From positions 16,154,872 to 16,218,871 of the forward strand of contig JAJEKV010000014.1 in NCBI GenBank assembly GCA_021234155.1: DNA of 64,000 nucleotides, given 5' to 3'. The notes beneath the pieces are model-generated. The model searched no databases. It was not told the DNA's origin and was given only the letters and a program-made list of their open reading frames with translations. Made by a program: the position numbers and the translations under genes. The stretch's first letter is position 1. Every line of letters begins with the position of its first letter. This document shows positions 1 through 11,659 of this stretch, in pieces. The stretch is from Isoetes taiwanensis. Lineage: Eukaryota > Streptophyta > Lycopodiopsida > Isoetales > Isoetaceae.

Positions 1-2143
1 CTGCATGGAAAAAACCATGGTGTAATATTTGCTCCAGGTATGGTTCCACGGCATAAAACTTCATAATATAGTTAACTAAGATTATCTCTTTCCATTTTGC
101 TGTAAAAATAATATTCCCAAAAAATAATCCTCTCTGCAATTGTGGTCAAGCAGGCAAGATCCAGAATATACCTATCAGAATTGATCAAAATCTGAATGCC
201 CTCATATAAGTATTTTGTTAACTCTAAAAGCTGCATTTAAGTATTATCCACAAAATATTTGTAGTTGATCATAACGTATTGCAGCAGCAAAAGCTAAGAA
301 TTTGTCCAACGTTTAACTCACATCATTTCCCAATTTCCCAGGCAATATTATTAGTAGGCTGACCATATATGCTAGTAAGGAAATAATAAGTCATATGATC
401 TCATTACAATCTCACATGTATATGTGATCTTTCTATCCAATTACAAGAAAAATGTGACTTTTGAATAACATAAGTCCTTTTCTTAAGAACCTCCAGCAAC
501 CTGATGCACTGAGCTTGGCCTTCAACACTCACAGGCACATGATGAAGCACATGATGAATTCCTGCATCCTTAAAGAGGTCTCGAAATGGTGCTAACATAT
601 TGGGGAGCTATCAACTAAACTTTTGTTTAGAGGACACTGTCAATTCCTGTTTGTGAATTGGGCTACAGAGCAATAAGATCAATATTTTATTCTTTGACTA
701 AAGTGACTGACAGGTCCTAAAGCATGTGTTCTATACAGATAATCATGATAAATTGTTGAAGTGATAGACAAACAGAGGACTGGATAACAAGATCAACGCG
801 CCTGTATTGAACAGAAGATTGTCGAGGTGATAGCTGGAAAAGGAAAGAGGACTGCTGTAGTGGTACAAGTATAGATCAAGCATAACTAGCTAGTGTGATG
901 AAGCTGATGCAAGGAAAAAACAAGGATATATATATATAACCAGTCTGATGGAGGAGGTTTTGAAGTACAAAACTAAACGAATGTGATGGAGTTAGAAAAG
1001 AAAAAACAGACCTGATGGCAGCCTTGCCAAAGCTCCCTTTTTTTTTTTAGAAAGAATGAGATAACTTTTCCGCTAATTATAGCAAGAAAAGTACATGTAG
1101 GGCAAGCACATGATTCTAGAAGGAATCAATATGCAAGGCCCATGCAAATATTTAAAAATTAAGGAGATAACCCTTAATATACTAGCAATAGATAAAGTAG
1201 TAGAGAAGTTATGATTTTCCATCATGGGGAAAACTCCCAAATTCTCTCTTGAAAATGAAGCATTCAAAAATTAGGGCTAGACTCCAAAAGTTTTCCTTGT
1301 TTTTGTCTCTAAAGAGTAAAAGTATTCATTATGTCGATTTGAACAACAGAAAATCTACAATAGGTCTTCACCTTATGATTGTCTTCACAGATAACTGTGC
1401 AAGCAGTAAACATTGCTACTACGTTCAATTATATTTGATCAAGACGCTTATAAGCTCCTTATCCCATGTTTTGGAACATGAAAAGTCATTTCTGTACAAT
1501 GTATAGGTGCCCGACCAATATAGATTCACTAGTTGAGCATGTGAAATCAAATGGTTACCATAGTACTTGAATCAAAACAATCATATAATGTATCCATGGA
1601 CTGGTTTAGCAGTAGATCATGAAATAGGCTGAAAGATAGAGAAATTAGTGGTATTTATGCACCTAAGTGAAGAAAGCAGGCTTTATGCTTTTTTTTCTTG
1701 GCTTCGTCTTCCTTTCAGTTATAATGCCTGACCAACAGCTGGAAGCCTGCTTCTGACCCTGGTATTACCTCCCAAATTACGACTTGAACATGCTTCCACT
1801 GGATGAAATATAGCTTAGAATGCCTCAGAGAATGCAATGATGTAATTTCAAGACAGAAAAGGTCCCTCTTTTAGGACATAAAAATTCTCGAATGTTTATT
1901 TTTGAGCATTCCCATTATTTCTCGGCTGAACTTCTGGCTTTTTAACATGGATGGATAAAACCAGGAAAAATAATTTTGCATACTTGAGAAATGTCTTTCA
2001 ATAAATTCGAGTCTTAAGACATTCTCAAGACTGGTGCTTGGGTTGGCACTTCGAAAATCTAAACAAACAAGTCCTTGCACTCCAATGCTTTCTAGATGCA
2101 GTGAGCTATGTTACAGTCAAATTACGGAGTAACAGAATGAATT
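1..2143. other. AT-rich intergenic / 3' flank of PPR gene
   Basis: No gene is recognised here. The stretch lies downstream of the minus-strand PPR gene and may hold its 3' UTR. A minus-strand open frame at 404-598 (containing DLFKDAGIHHVLHHVPVSVE) has a natural-looking composition and could be an isolated exon or relic, but I cannot assign it. A short TA dinucleotide run lies near 928-940 and a T run near 1039-1049. Confidence 0.4.
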
Positions 2144-3862
2144 TTACACATCACAATTTCTTACTTCAGGGGAATTATTTCCATAAATACTGAGAACAAG
2201 GACATAGGCAGAGGCACAAAGGGGGTCCATGGAAACAATGGCATCGAAACATATCTTACCTAGTTCCATATTGTAATGCAGTTTGCAGGCATCAAGTAGA
2301 GACATCCATATGCGTCTACTGAATTGTATATTGGAATTCATGAGTTTCTCCACCTCTGCAAAGCATCCCGCATGACCCAAAAGATCAATCATGCATGCAA
2401 TGTGAAATATGTCTACCTTTATGCTATAGCAAAGTCTCAAACTTTGTAAATACCAGAACCCTTCCTCCACCAAACCAACATGGCCAAACACAGTCAATAT
2501 ACCAACTAATGAGATGTTGTCTGGATCAATGCCATTGTTCTGCATGTCCGTAAAACACCTTAGAACTGAAACGGCCTCTCCAAGTTGGGCATATCCTGTA
2601 ATCATAGCATTCCAAGATGCTACATCTCTGTTCAGTGTGCTATCAAAGACTTTCTGTGCCTCCTTCACATTTCCACATTTAGCGTACATATAGACAAGGA
2701 CATTTGTTATCGCAACACCCATCTGCTGCTTATTCTCAAAAATTTGCTCATGCATGTGCCTGCCATGTTCAAATGCTCCAGCAAGTGCACATGCTTTCAG
2801 AGCAGTTATAAAGGTCACTTCATCTGGCTTTATGCTTTCATCTTGCTGCATGTCTCTAAAGCAATCTAAGGCGACTCTTCCATCGCCATGCTCGACATAG
2901 CCTGCAATCATCGCATTCCATGACACATTGTCTCGGTTCACCAGTCGATCAAATATTCCGTATGCCTCTTCCAAGCTCCCACACTTTGCATATGTATCAA
3001 CTAAAGTATTTCCCATCATAATATTCATTCCAAACCCTTGCTTAATAATATACTCATGGTAGAACCTCGACAGCTCAATGGATCCCATGTTACTACATGC
3101 CTTTAAAATGCTCAGAAATGTCACTACATCTGGTCCTAGGCCATTCAATTGCATGGCTTCAAAGCATTCTAAGGCAAGCAGACCTTGAACATTTTGGGCA
3201 CACCCTGCGATAATTGCATTCCATGTAACCACGTTCGGCTCTATATTGTCTTGATGCATCCTCTCAAGACATGCTATGGCAAGATGGCTTTCGCCATGCT
3301 GGGCATATCCTGCAACCATAGCATTCCAGGATATGACATTTCGATTTGATAATCTATTGAGAATCTTATGCGCCTCTGCTAAGGCCCCACATTTAGCATA
3401 CATATGAATAAGAGCACTTCCCACAATGACATCGCCTTCTATACCTAACTCTGTAATTTGCTCGTGAATCTCTCTACCCTTCTCTATAGTACATCTTGCA
3501 CCGCATACTTTCAAAAGGCTGAGAAATGTAAACTTATCTGGCCTTCTGCCTTCGAGCTGCATCATATCATACAGCTCAAAAGCAACTTTATTGTTATAAA
3601 ACCATGTATGAGTGTCAATAATTGCATTCCATGTATACTGAGTCGTTTTTGCAACCGTAACGAATGCTTGGTTTGCTTCAACCAAACTTCCAGCAGAGGC
3701 AAACAAACGAATGAGATGGTCAATTAAGACAGAAACACTATCGAGTCCACTTTGGATGATTAACGAGCTTGCTCGCCTACTCAACTCTAAATTTTGTTGT
3801 TTCGAGCACTCAAGAACCAAGCTATATGCAAGGTCTCTGGATATAGGGATGGATATAGGCAT
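2144..3862 (-). CDS. PLS-class pentatricopeptide repeat (PPR) protein
   Basis: A single uninterrupted 572-codon frame, intronless as is usual for plant PPR genes. It contains about a dozen PPR units in PLS style. Recurrent signatures are visible: WNAMIAGYxxHG, HMYAKCG/YMYAKCG, PDxxTFxSxLKAC and GRxxHEQI. The C-terminus (ACMIDLLGHAG, IWMSLLDACKLHYNMELG, AYVLVLSIYGNN) matches the start of the E1 extension, then stops. No E2 or DYW deaminase domain is present. Family knowledge: such proteins bind organellar RNA sequence-specifically in mitochondria or chloroplasts, and those lacking DYW may recruit an editing enzyme in trans. No clear transit peptide is visible at the chosen start (MPISIPISRDLAYSL); an upstream exon could supply one. 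One unit (around NVVTWNAIIAGCAQN) follows its neighbour without the full L-S spacing, suggesting loss of a repeat. This is the best candidate host gene in the window. Confidence 0.9.
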   Translation of the reverse strand: MPISIPISRDLAYSLVLECSKQQNLELSRRASSLIIQSGLDSVSVLIDHLIRLFASAGSLVEANQAFVTVAKTTQYTWNAIIDTHTWFYNNKVAFELYDMMQLEGRRPDKFTFLSLLKVCGARCTIEKGREIHEQITELGIEGDVIVGSALIHMYAKCGALAEAHKILNRLSNRNVISWNAMVAGYAQHGESHLAIACLERMHQDNIEPNVVTWNAIIAGCAQNVQGLLALECFEAMQLNGLGPDVVTFLSILKACSNMGSIELSRFYHEYIIKQGFGMNIMMGNTLVDTYAKCGSLEEAYGIFDRLVNRDNVSWNAMIAGYVEHGDGRVALDCFRDMQQDESIKPDEVTFITALKACALAGAFEHGRHMHEQIFENKQQMGVAITNVLVYMYAKCGNVKEAQKVFDSTLNRDVASWNAMITGYAQLGEAVSVLRCFTDMQNNGIDPDNISLVGILTVFGHVGLVEEGFWYLQSLRLCYSIKVDIFHIACMIDLLGHAGCFAEVEKLMNSNIQFSRRIWMSLLDACKLHYNMELGKICFDAIVSMDPLCASAYVLVLSIYGNNSPEVRNCDV

Positions 3863-4340
3863 TTGCTGGTTGTTAGCCTAATTCTAGAAAATTTAACGCC
3901 ATTGCAATTCATTGGCAATGAGCTGAAGAGAGGAAGGATTTGGAACTCGTACCTGATCGGATCGGTCTGTTGAAGCTAAATTTGTTACCCCCACAATCAT
4001 TTGCCGCGTTATCTTAATCCTGAAAAAGGCTCGGCGAAAGCTCCAATTGTGAGTGAGAACCTCCGAGCAGATAAATGTATCCAAAATTCAAAAGCCGGAA
4101 AGGGCTTGTCCCAGTTTGACATTCTCTGTCCCGTTCTCTGCACCTGTCAGTCTTAACTGCTCGAAAAGCATCATAGCCACGAGATCTGCCATTGTCCAAA
4201 TGAAATGCTTCATCCGAATCTGATCCGACACCCCCTTCTTCCCCTTGTATGGATTTCTGGCCAAAAAGAAAATCCTAACATCATGTTTTTGCAACATAAA
4301 ACCCTCGTCGCAAAAACAGGAAACGGAAATCCTAGAACTC
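3863..4340 (-). promoter_or_regulatory. Probable 5' flank / leader of the PPR gene
   Basis: This sequence lies immediately upstream of the PPR start on the minus strand. Short open frames here overlap in several frames and show no domain, so I treat it as leader and promoter. No TATA box can be singled out confidently. Confidence 0.35.
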
Positions 4341-5499
4341 TAAATTGTTCACTTTTTGTTTAGTTTGGATCATCGGATGCCAGTTATTCATAGAAATATG
4401 CCAGATCTAGGGTCAAGAAATATACACCTGAGACCCAAGTATATAAAAGTGCTCCCCATACGTCAAGGAAAGTTGATCTATATTCATGTTTTCAGTCCAA
4501 TGGTATCACGCCACGTGGCAACCATTTTATTCAAGAATGGAGAATCCACAAGGCATTCTGGTCTGTTACCTGTGCAATCAAAAGCTTCTCTTGTGGAAAT
4601 ACTTTGCTTCTTCCACCTTCGTTACAATTTCGGCAAAACTCTATACTCAATTAGGACTCTGGCAGAAAACTATGTACTTCTACACCTTCGACCTTCGTTA
4701 CAATTCTGCCAGAACTCCATAGCCATAGCCGAAATGGCTTTCCTTTGGTCCAACTCTGGCAGAACTCCATAGCTTCCTTCGGTGCTTTCCTTGATGCCAT
4801 GGAATGCAAGAGGTCGTGCATCCGGCCATGGCAGGACACCTTGGATCACTGCATAAAATCCGCATCGGAAAAAAAATCCAAAGCAGAGCTTTCTGGCGGC
4901 CTCCAAAGGAATTTGTGCAAGCAACCGAACGGGCTTCTCCAGGGCAAAAAACTTGACGCATGGCGTTTCGACTGCTCAAAGGTAAAGCTTGCTTTCTAGT
5001 AACTCAAAGCAAGCAGGGGCTTGTGCAAATAGGCCAGATTGTGCTCCTACAGTCCGCATGAAATTTGGTACTAAATTTGGTACCCCTAACGAATTTTGCA
5101 AAGCTCTAACAAATTCCACAACCGAACCCACTTGATCAATTCGGTATTGCCCTCACTACGAACTATCGCCTTCCACAACTGTATGATTATACAGAGGGCC
5201 ATTTGCATGAGCTTCGAAGAGGAAAGGCATGTGCAAATTCAATTCTAAATGGAAACTATTAAACACAAACAAAAATAAAAGGCAAACCCCCTTTTCACGA
5301 AAGCATTACCATAATCTTACTCCTGGAATAATTTGGCTATCTTATTGTTCAGTCACCTTTTTCAAATTCGACCATTGCCTCTCTCTAGTATTTAATTCCC
5401 CCCCTCGTACTCAATCTAACCTCGCTGAGATGACGCATTACCTAGGAGGGGTCAAACCCATATCTTCCTACACACAGTGACAGGGTATTACGCCTAGAT
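4341..5499. other. Unassigned intergenic sequence with a degenerate short repeat
   Basis: No recognisable coding domain. Between about 4610 and 4790 the phrases ccttcgttacaattctg and ctctggcagaactccatag recur two or three times with variation, giving a degenerate local repeat that accounts for several overlapping open frames. Confidence 0.4.
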
Positions 5500-6200
5500 T
5501 GCTATGGATCCCTGGCAGACAAGCACACCTCTAAAATTCGAACAAGTCCTCTATTCTAAGCCAGTCAAGGCCCTAGGCCTCCTGAAAAGAGTCAACAATC
5601 TTCAGAAGTTATTTATTGTAAATAGAATAGTTGATTTCATCAATCTGGAACTTTTGGAAATCATAGGCGATTGGGTGCAGCTCATGGTCATCCTTCCCCT
5701 TTGATAAGATGCTGTCAAAAGCAAAATCTGACGCGTTAGCTTCGAGAACATAAGGATATAATAGTCCTTGATGAGGTGGCGACAAAAATTGGTAAACCTC
5801 AAGAAGTAATGTAGATCCTTAACTGAGGAGGTGTTTTTCAATCAAAAACTATGTCGTCCTTCTCCGAATCCATAGAGATACCTTGAGGTTAATAGCCAAG
5901 GAACTTGATATTATCCTACTCGAATTGACCCTTCTCCAGCTTGGCATAAAATCCATGTTGTTGCAGCTTCTAAAGGACCTTCTGGACATGTTCTTCATCT
6001 CTTTTAGATTCTTCCAATAGATTCAGAATATCATTCTGTAGATAATAATAAAGAGATCCAAAAATTCATGAAAGACATTGTTAATCGTGTGTTGAAAGAT
6101 CGTTGGAGCATTGATAAAGCTACAGGGCAAGGCATTGCACTCAAAATAACCGTACCGAATTTGAAGGTTGTCTTTCACTTTTCACCTTCCTTGATCCGAA
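5500..6200 (-). pseudogene. Degraded Ty3/gypsy reverse transcriptase / RNase H fragment
   Basis: Read on the minus strand across several frames, the order is that of Ty3/gypsy pol. First comes HVQKVL.KLQQHGFYAKLEK (RT thumb, about 5925-6000). Then comes FLGY.PQGISMD, then VKDLHYFLRFTNFCRHLIKDY (linker, 5602-5841). Last comes HPIAYDFQKFQIDEINYSIY with LLKIVDSFQE (RNase H start, about 5580-5690). Frames are broken by stops and indels and there are no recognisable LTRs nearby, so this is an old, truncated relic. The motif order is characteristic of the family; the exact lineage is not assigned. Confidence 0.75.
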
Positions 6201-6399
6201 TAAGATTATAATAATATTATTGTTATTTTTAAATCACGCCCTTATGGGACCTTGAAGGTCATGGAGCGAAAAAGTTACATCATGATTTAAACTTTGCATA
6301 GCAAGTTTCTTTGAAGTTCAACTTGCCTCGTATAGTTACCAAGTAACCTAGGCTTTGTGTTCAACAATGAAATGAGATCAATTAGGTTTATGTCAAATT

Positions 6400-7150
6400 T
6401 TGTCCTAATGTGTTCATATTCTGTACAAGACAAGAAAACATGTCTTCCATCTTCCACTTCTTCTGGATCACAGAAAATACAAATCCTATGTTAGCGAGAA
6501 ACTTTGGCCCATCTGCCAGTTTCGATATTCAGCCTGTAGGAGCACATCTATATTTGAAAGTGGTACGTTTTAAATACTGCGGGATAGGAGCTTTTAAGTA
6601 GTCTTGCTCACCATAGATTAACATAGGGTGAACTTCCATGATATAAAACCGCATTTTTGTCCCTGGAGTCTCCCATATTTTTTGCACTACTTTGGCTTGG
6701 ACTAGTTCCGTGACTGGCCACGCATCTCTTTCAATCCCCCATCTCTCAGCCCATTTCAAAAAAATCTTCGTACTATCATGTTACTAACTCAGACATTGCA
6801 ATAATGGAAAGTCTCATATCATCCTGTCTCTTCAATGACAAAGGTAATTGTTTGACATAAGGCCTTTGCTTCCAACGGGAGGAGTCCTGCTTCCGCTAGC
6901 ATGATGACGTAGGGGGGCTGCTTCTTCACTTCCAATTCCTCGTATAAAAAGAGCTTAAGAACGATTTCTACCTGTTTCCACAATTTCGCTGAGATGGAAG
7001 CCCCCTAGATAACGACTGTCTGTACAAGAGTCTTGAAGAGTAACTTTTTTAGGTTCCAATATGTGAGTCTGACCCTATAACATTTGCTTAGCATATCATA
7101 TAGTGCCGCTTTCCCATCCGTGACTCTTTTCCTGCAACATTCAGCGCTGA
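6400..7150 (-). pseudogene. 3' part of a non-LTR retrotransposon (LINE), old fragment
   Basis: The minus-strand translation gives RKRVTDGKAALYDMLSKCYR, LLFKTLVQTVVI, KLWKQVEIVLKLFLYEELEV and PPYVIMLAEAGLLPLEAKGL, then a C-terminal RLNIETGRWAKVSR motif near 6500. This is the post-RT region typical of plant and animal LINEs, with a zinc-binding tail. Stops and frameshifts interrupt it. It is collinear with the minus-strand RT fragment at 41183-41800, suggesting the two were one element before the copia/LINE nest inserted between them (inference). Confidence 0.65.
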
Positions 7151-7199
7151 TAAAGTGTTGCCTTCTGTACAATTCAACACCTTCTCAGCACCTGCATGC

Positions 7200-8108
7200 T
7201 AAGTGCTGAACTACTGCAGTTCGAACACATTATGCTTATCAATATATTTATATTCCAACTTTCTTAAATCTTGCTGATTAAGCAGAAGAAAATCAGCTGA
7301 AACCAAGCTAATCCTTCTCTCCCTTCAATTGCAATTTCTTCATGCCCAAACTCTCCTTCACATTGAAGAACTTAGATCCAACTAATGGTTTGCTAAAGCC
7401 ATCAACCTAATTCTGTGAGGAGCAATGAACAACTTAAGAAAATCCTATTTGGATCTGCTTACGGAGAAAACACAAGTGGGTGTCAAGATGATTTGTCTTT
7501 GGGTGGTACTTAGCCTCCATGGCAAGATGAATGGTACTTGTGTTGCCATACAACATAATAGCCAAGGATGGAAGTACCTGCAGATCTGTCAACAAATGTT
7601 TAAATCACAACAATTCCTGCATCCCAAACACTGAGTGCTTTGAGTTCTGCCTTCGTGGTGCTGATTGACACTCTTTTGGACAATCAGGTCAGCACATTAG
7701 GCCCTATGAACGTGACCATCCCTGTCGTGGATTTCCTGCTATCATGACAATTAGCATGATTTGCATCAATTGCAAATACTTTCAGCTGGAAATCAGAGGA
7801 CCTCTGATAAAAGAGGCCTTCCTGTGAAGTCCCCTTCAGATATGTTAGCAGTCTTTTAGCAGCCTCCCAATGCAACTGCTTGGGATTGCTCATAAATCTG
7901 CTCAGCACTCCCACATCAGGTCTAGTGACTGTGAGATACATTAGCATCCCTACCAAGCTTCGATAGAGTGTGGGATCACACTCCTCACCATCGAAATCAA
8001 GCCCAAGTCTTGTGCTGAATCAAAGGGACTTGCCATAGCCTTACAATCTTGCATACGATACTATTGTAATATTTTCTTGATATATTTCTGCTGAGAAAGA
8101 TAGATGCC
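7200..8108 (-). pseudogene. Ty1/copia RNase H and 3' end (downstream half of split element)
   Basis: The minus strand reads YLSQQKYIKKILQ up to the LINE junction at 8108. It continues with DPTLYRSLVGMLMYLTVTRP (one frame change), SRFMSNPKQLHWEAAKRLLT, YLKGTSQEGLFYQ and DSRKSTTGMV. It ends with DGFSKPLVGSKFFNVKESLG near 7330-7420. These are the end of RT and the RNase H domain of copia pol, followed by the usual C-terminal HNQVAD-type region. Frames are broken. The upstream half of the same element resumes after the LINE at 38550, joined by a 14-bp target-site duplication. No 3' LTR boundary can be drawn confidently around 7200-7320. Confidence 0.8.
8095..8108. repeat. LINE target-site duplication, left copy
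   Basis: GAAAGATAGATGCC at 8095-8108 recurs exactly at 38550-38563, directly after the LINE poly(A). This 14-bp direct repeat fits target-primed reverse transcription and fixes both ends of the LINE. Confidence 0.9.
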
Positions 8109-8178
8109 GGTTTTTAGGGGCGGGGATGGATCTTGGCGTGAACGGGAGTGCCTAGCGCCTACAATCTTGGCTTGAGGT

Positions 8179-10074
8179 ATGGGGACAGGACAGGCCCCAC
8201 AGGGGTACGGACTACCAAGCACAGGGAACAGGAAAGGACTCTGTCCTCTGGGGAAGGGACAGGAAAAAGCAGAGGATGTTGATGGGCTCAAGGAAAACAC
8301 AAGGATTATTGAACAGTACCTGGGAAATTTGTCGCCTCGTGGACAAGAACAGGTTATTGATCTAGTGAAAGGGGCTTTTGGGGAAAAAGACTCTTCTGAA
8401 CGGGCGAAGGTTATTCAAGTGGGCAATTTTCTTGTCCACCTTGAATCGGAGAAAATGGTCGGAACCAGAAGGCAGGCTGGATACACTGTGGTGGAGATGC
8501 AGTCTCAGATCGCGGAACCTATTCTGGAACATGCGAATGGCATACAAAGGCAAATACTGGAAGAGATCAACAACGATGGAAAGAAAGAACTCTGAGGTAA
8601 AAAAACCTGTTCTGAATCATGTTTCTGTTAAGGATAGACTTGGTATTTTCGGATCCAAGGCCCTTATAGGATGTGTGAGGCATGAAGGGGTAAGACTTGC
8701 ACAAATGAAAATGGAGCTGGAAAATATGAATAGGGAAATCAGAATCAGCAAGATTTACTGGCTTGAATTCCCTTACTTTATGGTCGAATGTGCACATGAA
8801 AAAGCTGCAAATCTCCTCCTCAGACAAGGAACAATAGCCAAAGTAAACACCCAATTCTTCTTCCAAAAATGGAGCCATGTTTTTGACTCACAGAATCCGG
8901 TCCAGCTGCATCATCCAGCTTGGACTTCAATGCAGGGGCTGAACCCAGTTTATTGGAGTGAAGAAATCTTTAAAAATCTCTTTAAAGATGTTGGGGAGTA
9001 CATTGGAGTTGAGAATGTACCTGAAAAAGCCCCACGGGTTTGGGTTCAATTGGACTTACATAAAGAAATTCCAAGCTGCATCAATTATGTGGATTTCTTT
9101 GGGACAAGCAAACAGCTCAAAGTACAATGGTCAGGGCTTCCAATACCATGTAGTATCTGTGGGTTAAGGCTGCATGGTGGGGGTGTCTGCATGGGTACAG
9201 ACAGGCCCAAACAGTCAATTTCTGCAGCAATAAAGGAGCCAATTGGTGGAGAATGGATTACTCCAAGTCTGAAGAAGAAAGATAAAAAAAAATAAAGAGC
9301 AACACCAATGGAAGTGTGAAAAGGAAGAGGAAGCAGCAAAAGAAACGTGAAATGGAGATGGACAAGAAAAAAGAAAACAAAGAATGGGTCAAAAGAGTTT
9401 ATGGGGAGGTGAGAAATGAAGTTTCTCAGGAAGTGAGGGTTCTCAATAAACCCCCAATTCAGAAAATGAAGAAGCCAATGGACGAGAAATCTCGAAGTCC
9501 AAAGGCTGATGCAACCCCTGCTCAGTTACTCAGGAAAAAGAAAGCGATCATTGTGGAACCCCAAGAACCGGTCCCAGTTTCAGATTCTGACTCTGATGAA
9601 GATTTGCCTAGCAATGGCATTTATGTAGGTGAGTGTTCGAAATTTTTTGAAGTCTCACCTCTGCTGGGTCAGAAGCTATTCCATTCACAGAAGGTAGATG
9701 ATAAGGAACCAGTTTTTAAGCGAGAAACTCAGGAAGGTTCAGGTCCAGAGGAGCCGAGGCGAGAAACTCAGCAAGGTTCAGTTCCAGAGGATCTGATGAT
9801 AGAAGACTCAATATTTCAGTCCACTCCAACTCGGAATGAGGCACTCAATGCTCAGTCCCTAACATTGGGGCTGAATGAAAAGGAATTGGGAGAACTCCCA
9901 ACTCAGATTCTGCCTACTCCAGGCAAAGAGTTGGGCCTTTTCTCTCCATCACAGGAGTCCAATGAAATCTTTCATACTCCAGCACCAGGTACGGGCACAA
10001 AACTGAAGAACAGAAGACAATTCAGCTTTTTTGAAGACGGTCCGGCCACTCATACTCGAAGAAGATCCCAATGA
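8179..10074 (+). pseudogene. LINE ORF1: DUF4283-like / CCHC RNA-binding protein, two compensating frameshifts
   Basis: The frame opens at 8179, shifts near 8590, and returns to the original frame near 9290 in an A run, then reads to 10074 (about 630 codons if the shifts are ignored). The central part (VKDRLGIFGSKALIG through LQVQWSGLP-like sequence) resembles the DUF4283 domain of plant L1 ORF1 proteins. It ends in a zinc knuckle CSICGLRLHGGGVC (C-X2-C-X4-H-X4-C) near 9155-9190. The C-terminal third is a basic then acidic linker with two copies of RETQxGSxPE. Family role: binds LINE RNA to form the ribonucleoprotein. The stop overlaps the ORF2 start as ATGA at 10071-10074. Confidence 0.8.
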
Positions 10075-11241
10075 AGGTCATCACCTGGAATTTAAGAGGA
10101 ATCAAGGGCCCTCTGAAGAGGAGGAGGGCTATAATTGCCTTAAGAGAGATGAAGGCAGATATTATACTTATTCAAGAGCATAGACTTCCTGCTTTTGAAG
10201 CCTCTAACCTTGGAAAATGGATCTACCCGGACAACGACTCAATTTGGTCAGCAGCAAATGGGACCAAAGGAGGGATAGCTACAATTTGGAAGGGCTTGAG
10301 TTCAAATGGCTGCTTCTGTGACCCAAGTGGAAGATGGTCTTGTGTGTTTCTTAACACTGTTGATGGGAAACTCGGGTTAATAAACATCTATGCCTCTACT
10401 GAACCAAAGGAGAGGGAAATACAGTGGCAGGATATGAGAATATGGCAGCAAACCCAACAAGCTGACAACTGGTTGATAGCAGGGGATTTTAATAATACCC
10501 CTTCTTGGAAACAGAAAATGGGAAAAAAACTAAACATGTCAAAAGGAGAAAGAGAAAAATGGGATAATTTCATCTCCCCTTTTGTGTATCAGTCCCCATC
10601 TTCTTCTCAAGTGTTTTCCTGGAGCAATAAGAGAAGAGGGGATGACCGGGTTTTCTGCCTCCTCGACAGATTCTACATTCAGAAGCCTTTCTCTAAGATG
10701 TGGACAGGAGCTACAATCACCTCAGATTTAGGGAATTCAATCTCTGATCATTTCCCTCATGTTTTGGAAACCAGGAATGGAATGAACATGAAAAAAGCAA
10801 ATGATACCTCCTTCAAGATGAACACTTCTTTGCTGGCAGTTGAAGGCTTCAATGAGGATTTTAAATCCTACTTTTACACTATTCCTCCTTTAGGAAATAG
10901 TGGATGCATGAAGAACTTTACAGCAAAGTATAAACAGATAAAAGGATGGATTAAAGAATGGGGAAAGAAATGGTTTCAAGGAAAGAAAGCAGAAAAACAT
11001 GAAATCTACAAACAGATAAAAGAGGTCAGAGAGAAATTATTTGAAGACAAGAGCAATGCTGGCTTACAACAGTCCGAGGAAGTTCTGTCCCTGGCCATCA
11101 AATCCAAATGCCTGCTAACCAGCTGCATGGATAAGGGGAACAATTCCTTTTTCTTTAGGGTGGCCAAAAATAGGATATCTAACAATGGGATTTCAAAAGT
11201 ACAAAATGAAGATGGAGTCATTTTTGAAAAAGAGAAGGATA
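10071..11241 (+). CDS. LINE ORF2, endonuclease part (5' segment)
   Basis: This is the N-terminal part of ORF2. It is an exonuclease-endonuclease-phosphatase domain with the full motif set: VITWNLRGI (N), LIQEHRL (E), NIYAST, IAGDFNNTP (D and N), FCLLDRFYI and SISDHFPH (SDH catalytic end). Such enzymes nick the target DNA to prime reverse transcription. The frame runs without a stop from 10071 to the transposon insertion at 11241. Joined to 23650, codons pass from EKEK directly to DIQNFF in frame. The start codon overlaps the ORF1 stop, suggesting termination-reinitiation for its translation (inference). Confidence 0.9.
11238..11241. repeat. GATA target-site duplication, left copy (DNA transposon)
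   Basis: GATA at 11238-11241 is repeated at 23646-23649. Keeping one copy restores the LINE ORF2 frame, which supports the assignment. Confidence 0.8.
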
Positions 11242-11272
11242 AACCATCATCCAATTAAATTGGGATTATGTC
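11242..11272. repeat. Left terminal inverted repeat
   Basis: Starts AACCATCATC and matches the reverse complement of 23615-23645 over about 31 positions with two mismatches. Just inside lie the half-palindrome aatcacgcc (11281-11289) and a T-rich stretch (11318-11340). Confidence 0.8.
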
Positions 11273-11659
11273 AACTCCAAAATCACGCCAACCTGCTATT
11301 GTCTTCTAGGGGGTTTTTGTTTTTTTTAATCTTTTTTTTTGGACTTCAAAAATAACATAAGGTTGCGATTCACGTGTGACTTTTCATATGCGAATTGAAA
11401 TATGCAGAAATGAAGAGCAAGTTGCTAACATAGATGAGACAAATATTGCTTGCTCGATAGATGATAATATTAGGTTTGATAATAACAAATTGCATTATTT
11501 GCGAGGCAATTCCAGACTCGAAATTATCGATACATGGCACAAATATCATACAAAAATATCATATATTCCAATAAAACATTAAGGGATCAATCCATGTTTT
11601 TCCACGTATTTAACAAGGTGTGGTTCCATGTCAGCCGTTCTATCCAGTTCTGGGTACGA

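Noticed and set aside
8128-8142. 'ggcgtgaacgg' near the LINE start as another palindrome copy
   Set aside because: It is a lone half-site outside the DNA transposon; chance is likely.
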